Positions 43,369 to 54,600 of a DNA stretch of 64,000 nt are shown one piece after another. The position numbers and the translations under genes are program-made. The notes beneath the pieces were generated by a model. It was not told the origin of the DNA. It did not search any database and saw only the letters and a list, made by a program, of their open reading frames with translations. Origin of the DNA: Elymus sibiricus (lineage: Eukaryota > Streptophyta > Magnoliopsida > Poales > Poaceae); contig CM077671.1 of the NCBI GenBank assembly GCA_039707655.1, forward strand, positions 365,702,720-365,766,719. The letters are read 5' to 3'. Each line of letters starts with the position of its first letter. Position 1 is the first letter of the stretch.

Positions 43369-46300
43369 ATGGTATCAGCCAGAGATAGGTCATAGGATTT
43401 TCGGTACAAAACAGAAAAGAAATCTCCATCCCCCAAAGAACCCTAGTAGGGCAAAGAAATCAAAAAGCAAAAGACCACCGGAGAGGGCCTCAGGCCTCGC
43501 CGGCAAAGAGCGCCGCCGCAAGGCCGCGCTGACCCTCTCGATCTCGACGCGCATCGGCAAGCCGAGGCGTCGGAAGAAGGTATAACCCCTCACGGGGCAA
43601 AGAAAAGTTCACCGGGCACGCCGGTCACAGTGGGATGGTGATGATTGGACAAATAGTAACAGAGAGCTTGAACCCTTCCCTTATCAGATCGGATCGAATC
43701 CGAACACACAAAAAGAAAGAAGAAGAACAAGAACCCCAACAGGGGGCAAAGAGCACCACCACCGAGCCATTCGACGGCGGCGCGCTCTCCTTCGGGAGCT
43801 CGCGCGACCGGCGAAGGGGTCGGTAGGGGCGCCGCCACGCCGTCGGAAGGGGAAGGGGGGGGCGGCACCGTGCCGTGCCTTGTCGTCCGGCGCAAAGGGG
43901 CAGAGGGGCGCAGCCGCGCTTTCTCTCGCCAGCAAACGACGGCGCGGTGGAAGGGGAAGAATAGAAAGAAGGGAAGAGGAGAGGGCTCGGCAGCGCCGGG
44001 CTGCACCGCCGGCCGTCGCAGGCCGTCGCCGGCGGGAGACAGGATGCCGGCCAAAACCCTAACCCTAACAGGCGAGCGGGGCGAGCAGATTCGACGAGTG
44101 GGGGCTAGGGTTTTCCGTGAAACCGGTCGGGCTGTTTTGATCCCGCGATGGGAACGGACGACCGTCCGATGGAATGGACGGCTGCGATCAAAACCCTAGC
44201 TACCAAAGCGGGCCGTGGGCCGCGTCGTTGACCAGGCCGCAGACGCGCCAAGCAGGCCTTGGGCCGAGAGGACAGCGCGCGCTCGCGCACAGGGCGGCCG
44301 TTCGGCCAGCAGGCCGTGGGCCGCAATGGGCCAGGCCGCACAGAAACAGTTTTTTCTGTTAATTTTTCCAGAAGCAAGTTTTAAATGTTTTCTGTACAAT
44401 TTTTTTTAGCGAATTTTGCTCACAAGTTTCCTATTCAAACAGATCCAACGAAATGTTTGTTTTGAAAATAGAAAAGTAACAGAAATGCTTTTGAAAAGTA
44501 TAAAAGTTCATGAATTTTTATTCATGATTTTCCGCTGCGTAAATAATAAATAGTGCTCTTTTACAAAGAAAATAAAAGTTTAGAGAGAATTAAATTTAAA
44601 GAGCACATTAAAGTGATTATTAAAATGAATATGATTATGTTATTTTTATGACCAACATTGTTAATAACATGATCATGTTTTATTATTGAAATTAAAAGTG
44701 CATTTATTTCTATTTTTTGCCCAACGGTAATATAGATTTAATTGCATAGACAATTGTATGTTTGATTTGACCAACGTTAGATTAATACATATGATTGTTA
44801 TAATGATCTCACTTAAATTGTGATTTCAGGAGGCTACCACTTGATGAGTTGCCTAAAAGATGTTCCGACACTCAGAGGTGACAATTACACTGAGTGGAGG
44901 AAGAAAGTAGACCTGGCATTTGTCTGTGTTGAGGTTGACTGGGTTGTGGATGAACCACAGCCGGTTAGACCTACAGAGCCAGTCAGAGAGGCCACTGATG
45001 ATGATGATGCGTGGGATAAGAAGAGAGGGGATCATGCTCCATTGGAGATGTCATATACCCTCAACAATCAAAAGTGGATCAACGCCAACAAAAAGTGTAT
45101 GGCATTTATAAAGAATACAATTGAGAACGCCATTGTGGGCTCAATTGCAGAGTGCACTTCCGTAGGGGAGTTGCTAACAAAGATAAAGAACCAGTTCACT
45201 GGTTCTTCAAAGACATATGCCACCCAGTTGATAAAGCAACTGGTGACAGAGAACTACACTGGCGGTGGTCATGGAATAAGAAAGCACATCCTCAGGATGA
45301 GCAATATGGCAGCAAAGCTCAAGCCCATGGATGCGGATCTGGAGATCAAACCAGCGCTCCTGGTCCACCTGGTCATGGCTTCACTGCCAAAGGAGTTTGA
45401 AACCTTTGTTGTAAACTACAATATGTCACCTGAAACATGGGACATTGAAAAGACAATAGCAATGTGTGTCCAAGAAGAGGACAGACTCAAAGCCTCACAT
45501 GGTGGTTCACTCAACTATGTGAAGGATAACAAGAAAAAGAATTACAATCAAAATAGCAATGGTTCTCCTTCAAAGGCGCATGGCAAATCTCACATGCAGC
45601 ATCAGCATCAGCAGAAGTCCTTTCCAGTGGACAAAGACACTTGCCTCCACTGCAAGCAGACTGGGCACTACAAAAAAGATTGCCCTGTCTGGTTAAAGTC
45701 AATCATGGCAAAGAGAGGTAACGACATCGTTTCATTTGTAAATGAATCCTTGTATGCACAGTTTTCGAAATCTACTTGGTGGATTGACTCAGGTGCAACT
45801 GTTCATGTTGCGAATTCTTTACAGGGATTCCATTCGACGCGGACTATGCAAAGAAACGAAAGATGCATTGAAGTCGCAAATGGAATTCAAGCAGAAGTTG
45901 AAGCTGTCGGTGCCATCTCCTTGGAGTTAGCTCATGGGTTCAAGCTTCTACTTAGAGATGTCTTATATGTTCCTTCGTGTCATAGAAACTTGATTAGTGT
46001 TTCTTGTTTGGACAAAGACAATTATGAATGTTATTTTGGACATGGCAAGTGTGCCATATGGTTTAATAATGCTTATGTGGGTGTTGCTTTCCTACACGAT
46101 GAGCTTTATTTATTATCACTCCGTGAAAAAGTGCATTTTGTGTCCAACGTGAATGAACATGCTTCCGCGTCGAACAAAGAACAAAAGAAAAGAAAGAGAA
46201 CTCATGACTCATCGAAATTATGGCATTGTCGCTTGGGCCATATTTCCAGGGGGAGAATAGAAAGATTAGTCAAAAGTGAAATTCTTCCTCCGTTAGAGTT

Positions 46301-49022
46301 CTCAGACTTAGAACAATGCATAGATTGCATCAAAGGAAAGTATGTAAAACAAATAAAAAAGGGTGCAATCCATAGCACAGGCACACTAGAAATCATCCAC
46401 ACTGACATTTGTGGACCATTTCCGGTCAAAAGTGTGGATGGATATGACTCGTTCATAACATTCACAGATGACTACTCTCGCTATGGATATATTTATCCAA
46501 TCAAAGAAAGATCTGAAGCATTGGATAAATTCAAGATATTCAAAGCTGAAGTTGAAAATCAGCATGATAAAAGAATAAAGATAGTAAGATCTGACCGTGG
46601 GGGGGAGTACTACGGTCGGCATACTCCATATGGCCAAGTCCCTGGACCTTTTGCAAAGTTCTTACAGGAGACTGGCATAGTAGCCCAGTATTCAATGCCG
46701 GGCGAGCCTCAGCAAAATGGAGTAGCTGAAAGGCGCAACCGTACACTTATGGATATGGTGCGCAGCAGGATGAGTTACTCCACTTTGCCATTGGGATTAT
46801 GGATGGAGGCGCTTAAAACCGGCATTCACATTCTCAATAGAGTGCCAAGCAAGTCGGTGCCCAAAACACCGTACGAGCTGTGGACAGGACAAGTGCCCTC
46901 TCTACACCACTTCAGGGTATGGGGGTGCCCTGCTGAGGCCAAAATGTTTAATCCAAACATTGCAAAGTTGGATCCCAAAACAGTGAGTTGCCACTCCATT
47001 GGCTATCTAGACAGATCAAAGGGTTTTCGTTTCTACTCTCCAGACAGATATACAAAGTTTGTAGAAACAAGACATGCAGTCTTCTTAGAGGACGAAATGA
47101 TGAGGGGGAGCATGGTAGCTCGGAAAATTGATCTTGAGGAGAAGAGGGTACATGCACCTAATCCGATGATTCAGGAGCCATTTTTCTCACTACCAGCTGT
47201 AACTCCACCCATGACAACTATGGGGGTAGACCCGGAACCTGTCTGTCAGGAGCCGACTGAACCCGTTGTTGAGCATGAAAGGGAGGTGCAGCAGCCAATT
47301 GTAGAAGATGTGCCAGAAGTTGAGGCACAGAATGTGCCAGAAACTGAGGCTCTTAGAAGGTCTAATAGGACAAGAAGATCAGCTATTTCTACTGATTATA
47401 AAGTTTATAATACAGAAATGGTTCATATGGAAGGTGACCCCACTACATATGAAGAAGCCATTAAAAGCCCTCACTCATCAAAATGGCTAGAGGCAATGGA
47501 AGATGAGATGAAATCGATGAGTTCCAAAGATGACTGGGACTTAGTGGAAATTCCTAAAGGAGCCAAAACAGTAGGCTGCAAATGGGTCTACAAAACTAAG
47601 TATGACCCTAATGGGAATGTAGAAAAGTATAAAGCCCGACTTGTGGCAAAAGGATTTACACAAAGAGAAGGGATAGATTACAATGAGACTTTTTCCCCAG
47701 TCTCATGTAAGGATTCCTTCAGAATCATAATGGCATTAGTTGCACATTTTGATTTAGAGTTACATCAAATGGATGTAAAGACAGCATTTCTGAATGGTGA
47801 TTTAAAAGAAAAGGTCTACATGAAACAACCCAAGGGTTTTATCATGGAAGGCAAGGAAAATATGGGATGCCGCCTGAAGAAATCCATTTATGGATTAAGG
47901 CAAGCCTCTAGACAGTGGTATCTAAAGTTTAATCAAACGATTAAAAGTTTTGGATTTAAAGAAAATATTGAGGATAACTGCATTTATGCAAGGTTTAAAA
48001 ATGGGAAATATATTTTCCTAATCTTGTATGTGGATGATATCTTGCTTGCTAGCAGTGATGTTAGTCTACTACTAGAAACAAAGAAGTTTTTATCCTCAAA
48101 TTTTGATATCACGAATCTTGGTGAAGCATCCTATGTTTTGGGCATAGAAATTCACCGAGATAGGAACAATGGAGTCTTAGGACTATCGCAGAAGGCATAT
48201 TTAGAAAAGGTTCTCCAAAAGTATAATATGCATGCGAGTAAAGCCACACCTGCACCTATAGTCAAGGGCAACAGTTCTGGGAAATTCCAATGTCCCAAGA
48301 ACCAGTACGAGATCGATCTCATGAAACCAGTACCATATGCTTCGGCTGTTGGAAGCTTACAGTATGCACAAGTGTGCACTCGCCCTGACTTAGCTTTTGT
48401 TACTGGGGTATTCGGTAGATATCAAGAGAATCCAGGCATGGAGCACTGGAAGATGGCAAAGAAGGCATTGCGTTATGCGCAAGGAACGAAGCACTACATG
48501 CTAACATACAGGAGATCTGATTCCCTAGAGATAAAAGGGTATTCAGACGCAGATTTTGCGGGGAACAGAGATGATAGAAAATCCACGTCAGGATACGTCT
48601 TCACTCTCGCTGGAGGGGCTATTTCGTGGAGAAGCTCCAAACAGTCAGTAGTTGCATCATCCACGATGTATGCAGAATTAATAGCATGCTTCGAGGCCAC
48701 GGGGCAGGCAATATGGCTAAAGAAATTTGTGCCCGACTTGAAAGTGGTAGATTGTATTCACAAACCACTAAAGATGTACTGTGACAACCAGCCCGCAGTA
48801 TTCTATGCTCACAACAACAAGTCGAGTAATGCTGCCAAAACAATAGAGATAAAGTATTATGTTGTGAAAGATAAAATCCAGGATCGCACTATAAGTCTCA
48901 AGCATATAAAGACAAAGGATATGCTTGCGGATCCGCTTACGAAAGGCTTACCACCCAATGTGTTCAAGGAACACTTAGCCGGCATGGGTTTAAGGGAAAG
49001 CCTTATGATTCCTGGATCATGA
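43273..49022 (+). CDS. gag-pol: Copia C gag-pol polyprotein, with predicted LTR-encoded first exon
   Basis: The predicted join is 43273-43309 plus 44830-49022 (1409 residues). Exon 1 adds 12 residues ([12 protein letters not shown]) in frame to [11 protein letters not shown]. The unspliced alternative starts at 44820 or at the ATG of MSCLKD. Residue numbers below are from 44820. UBN2-type gag domain 10-230; zinc knuckle [14 protein letters not shown] at 275-288; protease [10 protein letters not shown] at 320; integrase zinc block [11 protein letters not shown] and core ([37 protein letters not shown]); reverse transcriptase with YVDD at 1070-1073; RNase H with [18 protein letters not shown] near 1271; end at TGA 49020-49022. 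All catalytic motifs are present, so the protein may be functional. Confidence 0.85.
43310..44829 (+). other. Copia C leader region / predicted 1520-base intron
   Basis: Runs from the GTAATG donor in the 5' LTR to a TGATTTCAG acceptor at 44829. It contains the LTR tail, primer-binding site, a GC-rich segment (43480-44340) with unconvincing open frames, and an AT-rich 3' half with T-rich sequence suitable for a splice acceptor. No gene is seen in it. Confidence 0.55.
43370..43380 (+). other. Copia C primer-binding site
   Basis: TGGTATCAGCC one base after the 5' LTR, a slightly diverged initiator-methionine tRNA site. It lies inside the putative gag intron. Confidence 0.75.
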
Positions 49023-49194
49023 GAGGCCCAAAAGGAACATAATTTGTTTCTGAACAAAACGTATGTTGTAGCTGTATGATTCTATTGGCAATTAAGCTGT
49101 GACGATGAAACATGCTCTATGTACCAATATGTGATGAAACAAATAAACTAGAAAGTATAAAGTTAAAAGGAAAAGTTGAGATCAAGGGGGAGAA
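49023..49194 (+). other. Copia C 3' untranslated region and polypurine tract
   Basis: About 170 bases ending in ATCAAGGGGGAGAA directly before the 3' LTR, the polypurine tract for plus-strand priming. Confidence 0.8.
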
Positions 49195-49581
49195 TGTTAG
49201 GTTGATCTCTCCCATGTGGGCCCAACGGCCCACCGGACCCCTGATCTGCGCCCTGATCGGGGGCGCCCAACCCATTATGGTTGGTGGGCCCCTGTGACCC
49301 GCGCTATAATAACAGAGGTGGGGGCCGGGGCACGGATGACGAAGTTCGTCGCCGCCACAAACCCCACCGACACTCCCTTCCGATTTAGGGTTAGCGCGGT
49401 GCTCACGGGAAGCACCACCTCTCCATCCCTCTGTCACCACCGCCGTCACCCCGCTCTCTCGCACGCTCACGCCATCGCCGACGCCATGGTCACTGGCGGG
49501 AGCTCCTCTGGTGTGGGAGAAGGTAATGCCTATCACCACTGTTACCAGAATCCTAGCCTACACGATCTTGTGGTTCTATCA
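49195..49581 (+). repeat. Copia C 3' LTR (387 bp)
   Basis: Same ends as the 5' LTR. It carries a 7-base insertion (ATGACGA type, about 49335) that creates an ATG in frame with the in-LTR start, and a 4-base ATCC insertion. The second ATG (GCCATGG) and the GAAG/GTAATG donor are preserved. Followed by CAATG at 49582-49586. Confidence 0.9.
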
Positions 49582-49586
49582 CAATG

Positions 49587-50186
49587 GTCTGCAGGGAAGA
49601 TTGTAGGAAACAAATAAATTTAATGACTAATCATTATCAACGAATCACTCTAGGCAATACTGCAGGGAGTACTATATACCTTTAGGTCGTGTTTGGTTAC
49701 CTGCATCGTTTTTTTGCCCATTTGCATGCTTGACCTAGTTGGGACTGGCTAAGTATATGCAAGCAAAAAAACCAACATCTGCATTGCATCAAGGCCCAGC
49801 TGGGTGCATATTGTTTGGTTGCCTGTGTTTGTGCTTCGGGTGTGAGCAGATGCAAAGCACAACTGTTTGGTTGTGTGCAAGTACTTGATATGCTCACTAT
49901 TTTCAAATGTGGTGGACTTACCACCCATTTGTCAGCACACAACACACACAACACAGCCTGATCATCAGCCGCAAGGTCAAAGTAAGAACACAGCAAAAAC
50001 AAACCTAGAACAAAGCAAGAACAGACAGTAAGTACTACTAGGCATACATTTTAAAACAGCATGTCATCTCATGCCCCTGCTGGACCCCAGAGTGTTGGTC
50101 CCTAGGAAAAATGTAGACAAGTTCACAGCAAAAGAGATGATCGGGCTTTGATTCAAACCTACACTACTTAAATTCAGAGTTTCAGA
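49587..50186. other. Intergenic, no gene; three TGTTTGGTT-containing segments
   Basis: TGTTTGGTT occurs at about 49691, 49813 and 49865, next to GCATGC/TGTGCAAG-like sequence. This resembles termini of some grass miniature transposons, but I find no inverted partner, so no element is called. Confidence 0.4.
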
Positions 50187-50816
50187 CTATGGGGAACAAA
50201 CTAGATAGCATGAGCGATGTCGCCTGTGCTTGGAGCACCGGATCCTGCAGATGTTGGAGCAGTTGACGTTGAAGATCTGCACCTTCACCCCCAGGCCGGA
50301 GAGCCTAAAGACTACACTGTCGCCGGGGACGATCTTGTGCCGGAAGCAGAAGTACTCCCAACCGCGCCCCAGGACCATGTGCCCCTTGAACATCTGCACC
50401 TGGATTCAGAACTTGCACCACTTGTTGGCGGAGAGGCTGACGACGCGAGGAGGGCCGGTGACCAGCCATTGCTTCATCGCCGACCTAAATGAAGGCGGGA
50501 TGATGAGCATGACGATGTCCTCCTGGTCCCTATTCTGCACGTAGAACCTGATAGGCTCCCGTGCACCCTCCTCGTGACCGGTCCTCGGCCTCCTGCCATC
50601 GCCCAACGGCATCCTCATGTAGTCCACCCTGCCAGGGAGCACCACCCTCTTCAACCACCGGTTCGTGGGGATGAGGTCCTCTGCCCCCTCTGCGCCGGCG
50701 ACGACCTGCGCACCACTGTCAGCTGTGTCCCACTCCGTCTTTATTATCTTGTCAACAAGATGGACATCAGTTAGCAACATATGACACATGATCAAAGCTA
50801 ACAAGTAGGACATCAT
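50187..50816 (-). pseudogene. B3-domain (REM-like) pseudogene fragment
   Basis: About 209 codons on the minus strand with an in-frame TGA at 50406-50408 (fits CGA to TGA). The C-terminal part is a B3 DNA-binding domain: IRFYVQNRDQEDIVMLIIPP, then VSLSANKWCKF, MVLGRGWEYFCFRHKIVPGD and VVFRLSGLGVKVQIFN. The spacing of Trp, Phe and Gly-Asp follows the B3 pattern. The N-terminal 90 residues contain a Gly/Arg-rich linker (MPLGDGRRPRTGHEEG). No start codon or upstream exon is identified, and the upstream sequence is repetitive, so it is a decayed or partial copy of a plant transcription-factor gene. No transposon ends are visible around it. Confidence 0.65.
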
Positions 50817-51577
50817 CTATGCTCACAGTTATCAGTGTTAACACTGATCGGAGATAGCAATGATCAATGATAGCACTGATCAAAGCTAACAATGATCAGT
50901 GCTAACAGTGATCAAAGCTACCTTAATCAGAGCTACCAATGATCAGATCAAGACACAACTCACATGTCCTACTCTGATCATGTATGTCCTACTTGCACCT
51001 ACTATTTTTGGCATTCAAGTATGTCCTACTTGCATGCCACATGCACTCACGTACCCTAGCAACAAGAGCAAGAGGAGCACTAAGAACTAACAACAACAGC
51101 AAGAATATGAGCATATATACTAGTAACAGCACTAAGAACTAACAATATGGCAGTAAGAACTAACAATGTGGCACTACAAACTTACAATGTGGCACTACAA
51201 ACTTACAATGTGGCACTAAAACGATGCAAACTAACACTACATTATGAACAATCTAGCCATGTGGGATGAACAAAGTATGCATGCACTCTGGTTCATCCTG
51301 AAAACAGCGGATTCGGATCGAATCCGGTCGAATCCGCTCGAATCGGGTGTCCACAATCTAATCTAACTCTACTAGAACTACCCTGAGTTTATTTATCTAA
51401 CCGGAAAATTTATGCCCAATGTAAAGGTAATTATTTGAAAAAAAAATATTTCCATCGTATCAAGGATTCAAAAAAAAATCCATCGTATGAAGGATTAAAT
51501 TTGAAAAGAAATTAAGCAATCCGCCGTTTGCATCCTTGGATCAAGTCGAATTTGGCACCTGCTTTTTTTTGAGAAAT
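50817..51577. repeat. Intergenic tandem repeats
   Basis: 50820-50945: degenerate units of about 18-25 bases containing (A/G)CTAACA(G/A)TGATCA. 51115-51225: three to four copies of ACTAACAATGTGGCACTAC-like 24-base units, of which two are perfect. 51310-51345: GGTCGAATCCGCTCGAATC. The rest has poly(A) runs and no gene. Confidence 0.75.
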
Positions 51578-51593
51578 AGTACCTGGCAGCTGC
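51578..51593. repeat. LINE C target-site duplication, 3' copy
   Basis: AGTACCTGGCAGCTGC, identical to 56277-56292. It adjoins the seven-base poly(A) tail (plus-strand T at 51594-51600). Confidence 0.95.
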
Positions 51594-51617
51594 TTTTTTT
51601 GAGCAGTAAACAACACT

Positions 51618-54600
51618 TTATTGAATAATGTTAAGGTTTACAGGAATAATTAGGGGATCATGGGGATCACCTAGCCACACATGTCGTCCAACATCTAATG
51701 AACTCGAAAATTTTGCTAAGCTATGAGCTTCCCAGTTGGAAGCCCGGCCTTCGAATTTGATATCACATGTGGAGAACTCCCTCGAACGTAACACAATTTC
51801 TTTGACAATGGCTGAATATCTTCCTTCAGTGCCTTTGCTAATATCTGCTACCACCGATTTTGAATCACAAGCGACAACAATTCTGTCCTCCATAAGATCA
51901 AGGGCTAATGAAAGAGCTTCCCTGCAAGCCAAGGACTCAAGTGTAGCCGCGTCGTTAATACCTTCAAAGACCATTGCCGATGAGCCCAAGAAGGTACCAT
52001 TATTGTTTCTGCAAACCGCTGCTGCTGCCCCTCGTTCTCCATTCCTCGAGAATCCGCCATCAACATTGATCTTAACAAAGCCTTCACCTGGAGGTCTCCA
52101 GTTCTGGCGAGAAGTGTTCCCAGCCATGGCTGCTCGCACCCTCTCACCTTGTGATCTCTCTGTGTTTTGTAAAGACTCCAGCTCGGCTATGAAACTGATT
52201 ACGAAAGAATGAGTTGCATGTGGACTCTGCAGGTTACCTTCATGAATTGCCTTCCGCCTTGCCGTCCAGATTGCCCAAAGTGTGACAAACAGCTCTGTAA
52301 GTTTTTTGTGGGATAAACTCTCAATCATAGCGAAAATCCAGCTCTTGGCGTTCGGCTCCCTAGTGGTCTCCATATGATCAACAATATCCCCATCAGCTAG
52401 AGCCCACACACACCTTGATGCTGAGCACTCCATCAGTGAGTGCCGCCATGAATCTTGTGCACCGCATAGTTGGCAATTCTCACTATCAGCCATGTTTCTG
52501 CTATGACGAACGTCCTCTGTCGGGATAGAACATCTAGCAAGTCTCCACAAAAAATTCTTGATTTTTCCGGGTACCCCAACAGACCATAGCGAGGACCACT
52601 CCCTTGCTTCTTCTTCATAGTTTGATCTCCCGGCATTATTTTCCAGCCAATCCTCTCTCCTTCTCTTTGTATCCACTAGCATACGATACGCTGATAGGAC
52701 CGTGAAGATGCCATTTTTCTCAAAATTCCAGGACCACGTATCCTCCAAATTTCTGGTACATAAGGGGATGCTAAGTATAGTGTTCACATCCGGAGCCAAA
52801 AACACTTGCTGTAGCACGTCCCTCCTCCAAGAAGCACTAGTGGCATCAATTAGCTCATTTACTCTTACCGGCGGATCGTTTGCCAAGCAGGCAATCGGTC
52901 TCATCATGGCATTATTTGGCAACCAGTTCTGCTCCCAAATCATTGTTGTTACTCCGTTCCCGATTCTCCTTATTAAGCCTTGATTCAAAACATCTCTGCC
53001 TTCTAGAATAGCACGCCATATCTGAGATGGCCTGCCTCCCAATTCTGCATTAAGGATGGTTCCATCTGGATAGTACACTGCTTTAAGCAAGCGGGCACAC
53101 AAAGAATTTGTATTCTGAAGCAGACGCCATGATTGCTTTGCAAGAAGAGCCAAATTAAAAAGCTCAAAATCTCGAAAACCTAAACCACCCATGAATTTTG
53201 GTTGAGTCATAGTCTTCCAAGACACCCAACTTGGTTTTCGTTTTCCTTCCTTGCTTCCCCACCAAAATTGCCTGATTAGCTTGTTCAAGTGTTCACATAA
53301 TCCTCTTGGTAACTTAAAACAAGACATAGAGAAAACTGGCACTGCTTGGGCCACGGATTTGACCAGGACCTCCTTGCCCTGAAAAGATATCGTTTTCTCT
53401 ATCCATCCTTTCACCTTGCTCCACAATCTATCCTTCAGATATTTAAAAGCTCCAAACTTTGAAGTACCTATATCAGAAGGCATACCTAGGTACTTTTCAT
53501 TCAAAGTTTCATTTGGGACATTCAGAATTCCCCTGATCTCATCTTTTGTATTAGCTGGGCAACCCTTGCTAAAAAATATTGATGACTTACTTGGGTTGAT
53601 TCTCTGGCCAGAAGCTTGACAATACCTCTCTAGCAGGTTTGATACCTCTCGAGCCCCATCACCACTCGCTTTGAAGAACAGCAGGCTATCATCCGCAAAC
53701 AAAAGGTGATTTACAGGTGGTGCCGACGGCGCCACTTGAACCCCACCCAGCTGGGTTGACGGGTCTAAACTTTTTAGGAGGCACGAAAGGCCCTCCGCTG
53801 CCAACAAAAACAAGTAAGGGGAAATCGGATCTCCCTGCCGGATACCTCTGCTCGGCTTAAATTCCTCAAGTTTTTTCCCATTGAACAGAACTGAATATGA
53901 CACAGAAGTAACAAGATTCATCACAATGTCGACCCATCTCTGAGAGAAACCCATCTTAGTCATAATGGCTCTCAGGTAATCCCATTCCACTCTGTCGTAG
54001 GCCTTCATCATATCGAGTTTCAAGGCACAATGACGATGCTTGATGGCTCTGTTTCTTTTCATAAAATGTAAGCATTCATAGGCAACTATAATGTTATCCG
54101 TTATCAGTCTACCTGGGACAAACGCTGACTGCTCTGCTGATATGATGTCTGGTAACACCAACTTTAATCTGTTGGCCACCACTTTCGAAGCAATTTTATA
54201 TAACACATTACAAAGGCTGATAGGACGGAACTGAGAGAGCATTGATGGATTTTTTACCTTTGGGAGTAGCACCAAGAAAGTCTGGTTTATGCCTTCAGCA
54301 CTCTCCTGTCCCTCTATAATTTTTAAAACCACTGCCGTAACCTCGGCTCCACAAACGCCCCAATGTTGCTGGAAGAAATGTGCTGGAAATCCGTCCGGAC
54401 CAGGCGCCTTTGACGGAAACATTTGATATAAAGCAGTTTTCACTTCGGCCTCCGTATACGTAGCATCCAGGAGGACTTGCATGTCGTTTGTGAGCTTTCT
54501 AGGGACCGCATCAATGACCTCTTGCATGTTCTGGCAGCCCTCCGACGTGTACAAATTTTTATAAAACTCCGTCGTCATCTCCTCTAACTCTGCCACATCC

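Larger units (their letters stand above)
42993..49581 (+). mobile_element. Copia C: complete, apparently intact copia retrotransposon
   Basis: A full-length element of 6589 bases with two short LTRs (42993-43368 and 49195-49581), a perfect CAATG target duplication on both sides, a primer-binding site, one continuous 1400-codon gag-pol frame and a polypurine tract (about 49183-49194, AAGGGGGAGAA). By hand alignment the LTRs differ by about 11 substitutions and two small indels (7 and 4 bases), about 97% identity. That indicates an insertion on the order of a million years old under commonly used grass rates. Unlike every other element here it has no nonsense mutation. Gag probably starts inside the LTR and is spliced. 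Confidence 0.93.

Noticed and set aside
43079..43585. 168-residue open frame across the Copia C 5' LTR and primer-binding site
   Set aside because: It runs through the LTR boundary and is in a different frame from gag; the spliced model explains the LTR start better.
44050..44072. Telomere-like CCCTAACCCTAAC in the Copia C leader
   Set aside because: Only two units; common in plant leaders as a short motif and no array.
49684..49880. Possible miniature inverted-repeat transposon with TGTTTGGTT ends
   Set aside because: No inverted partner or target duplication could be found by eye.
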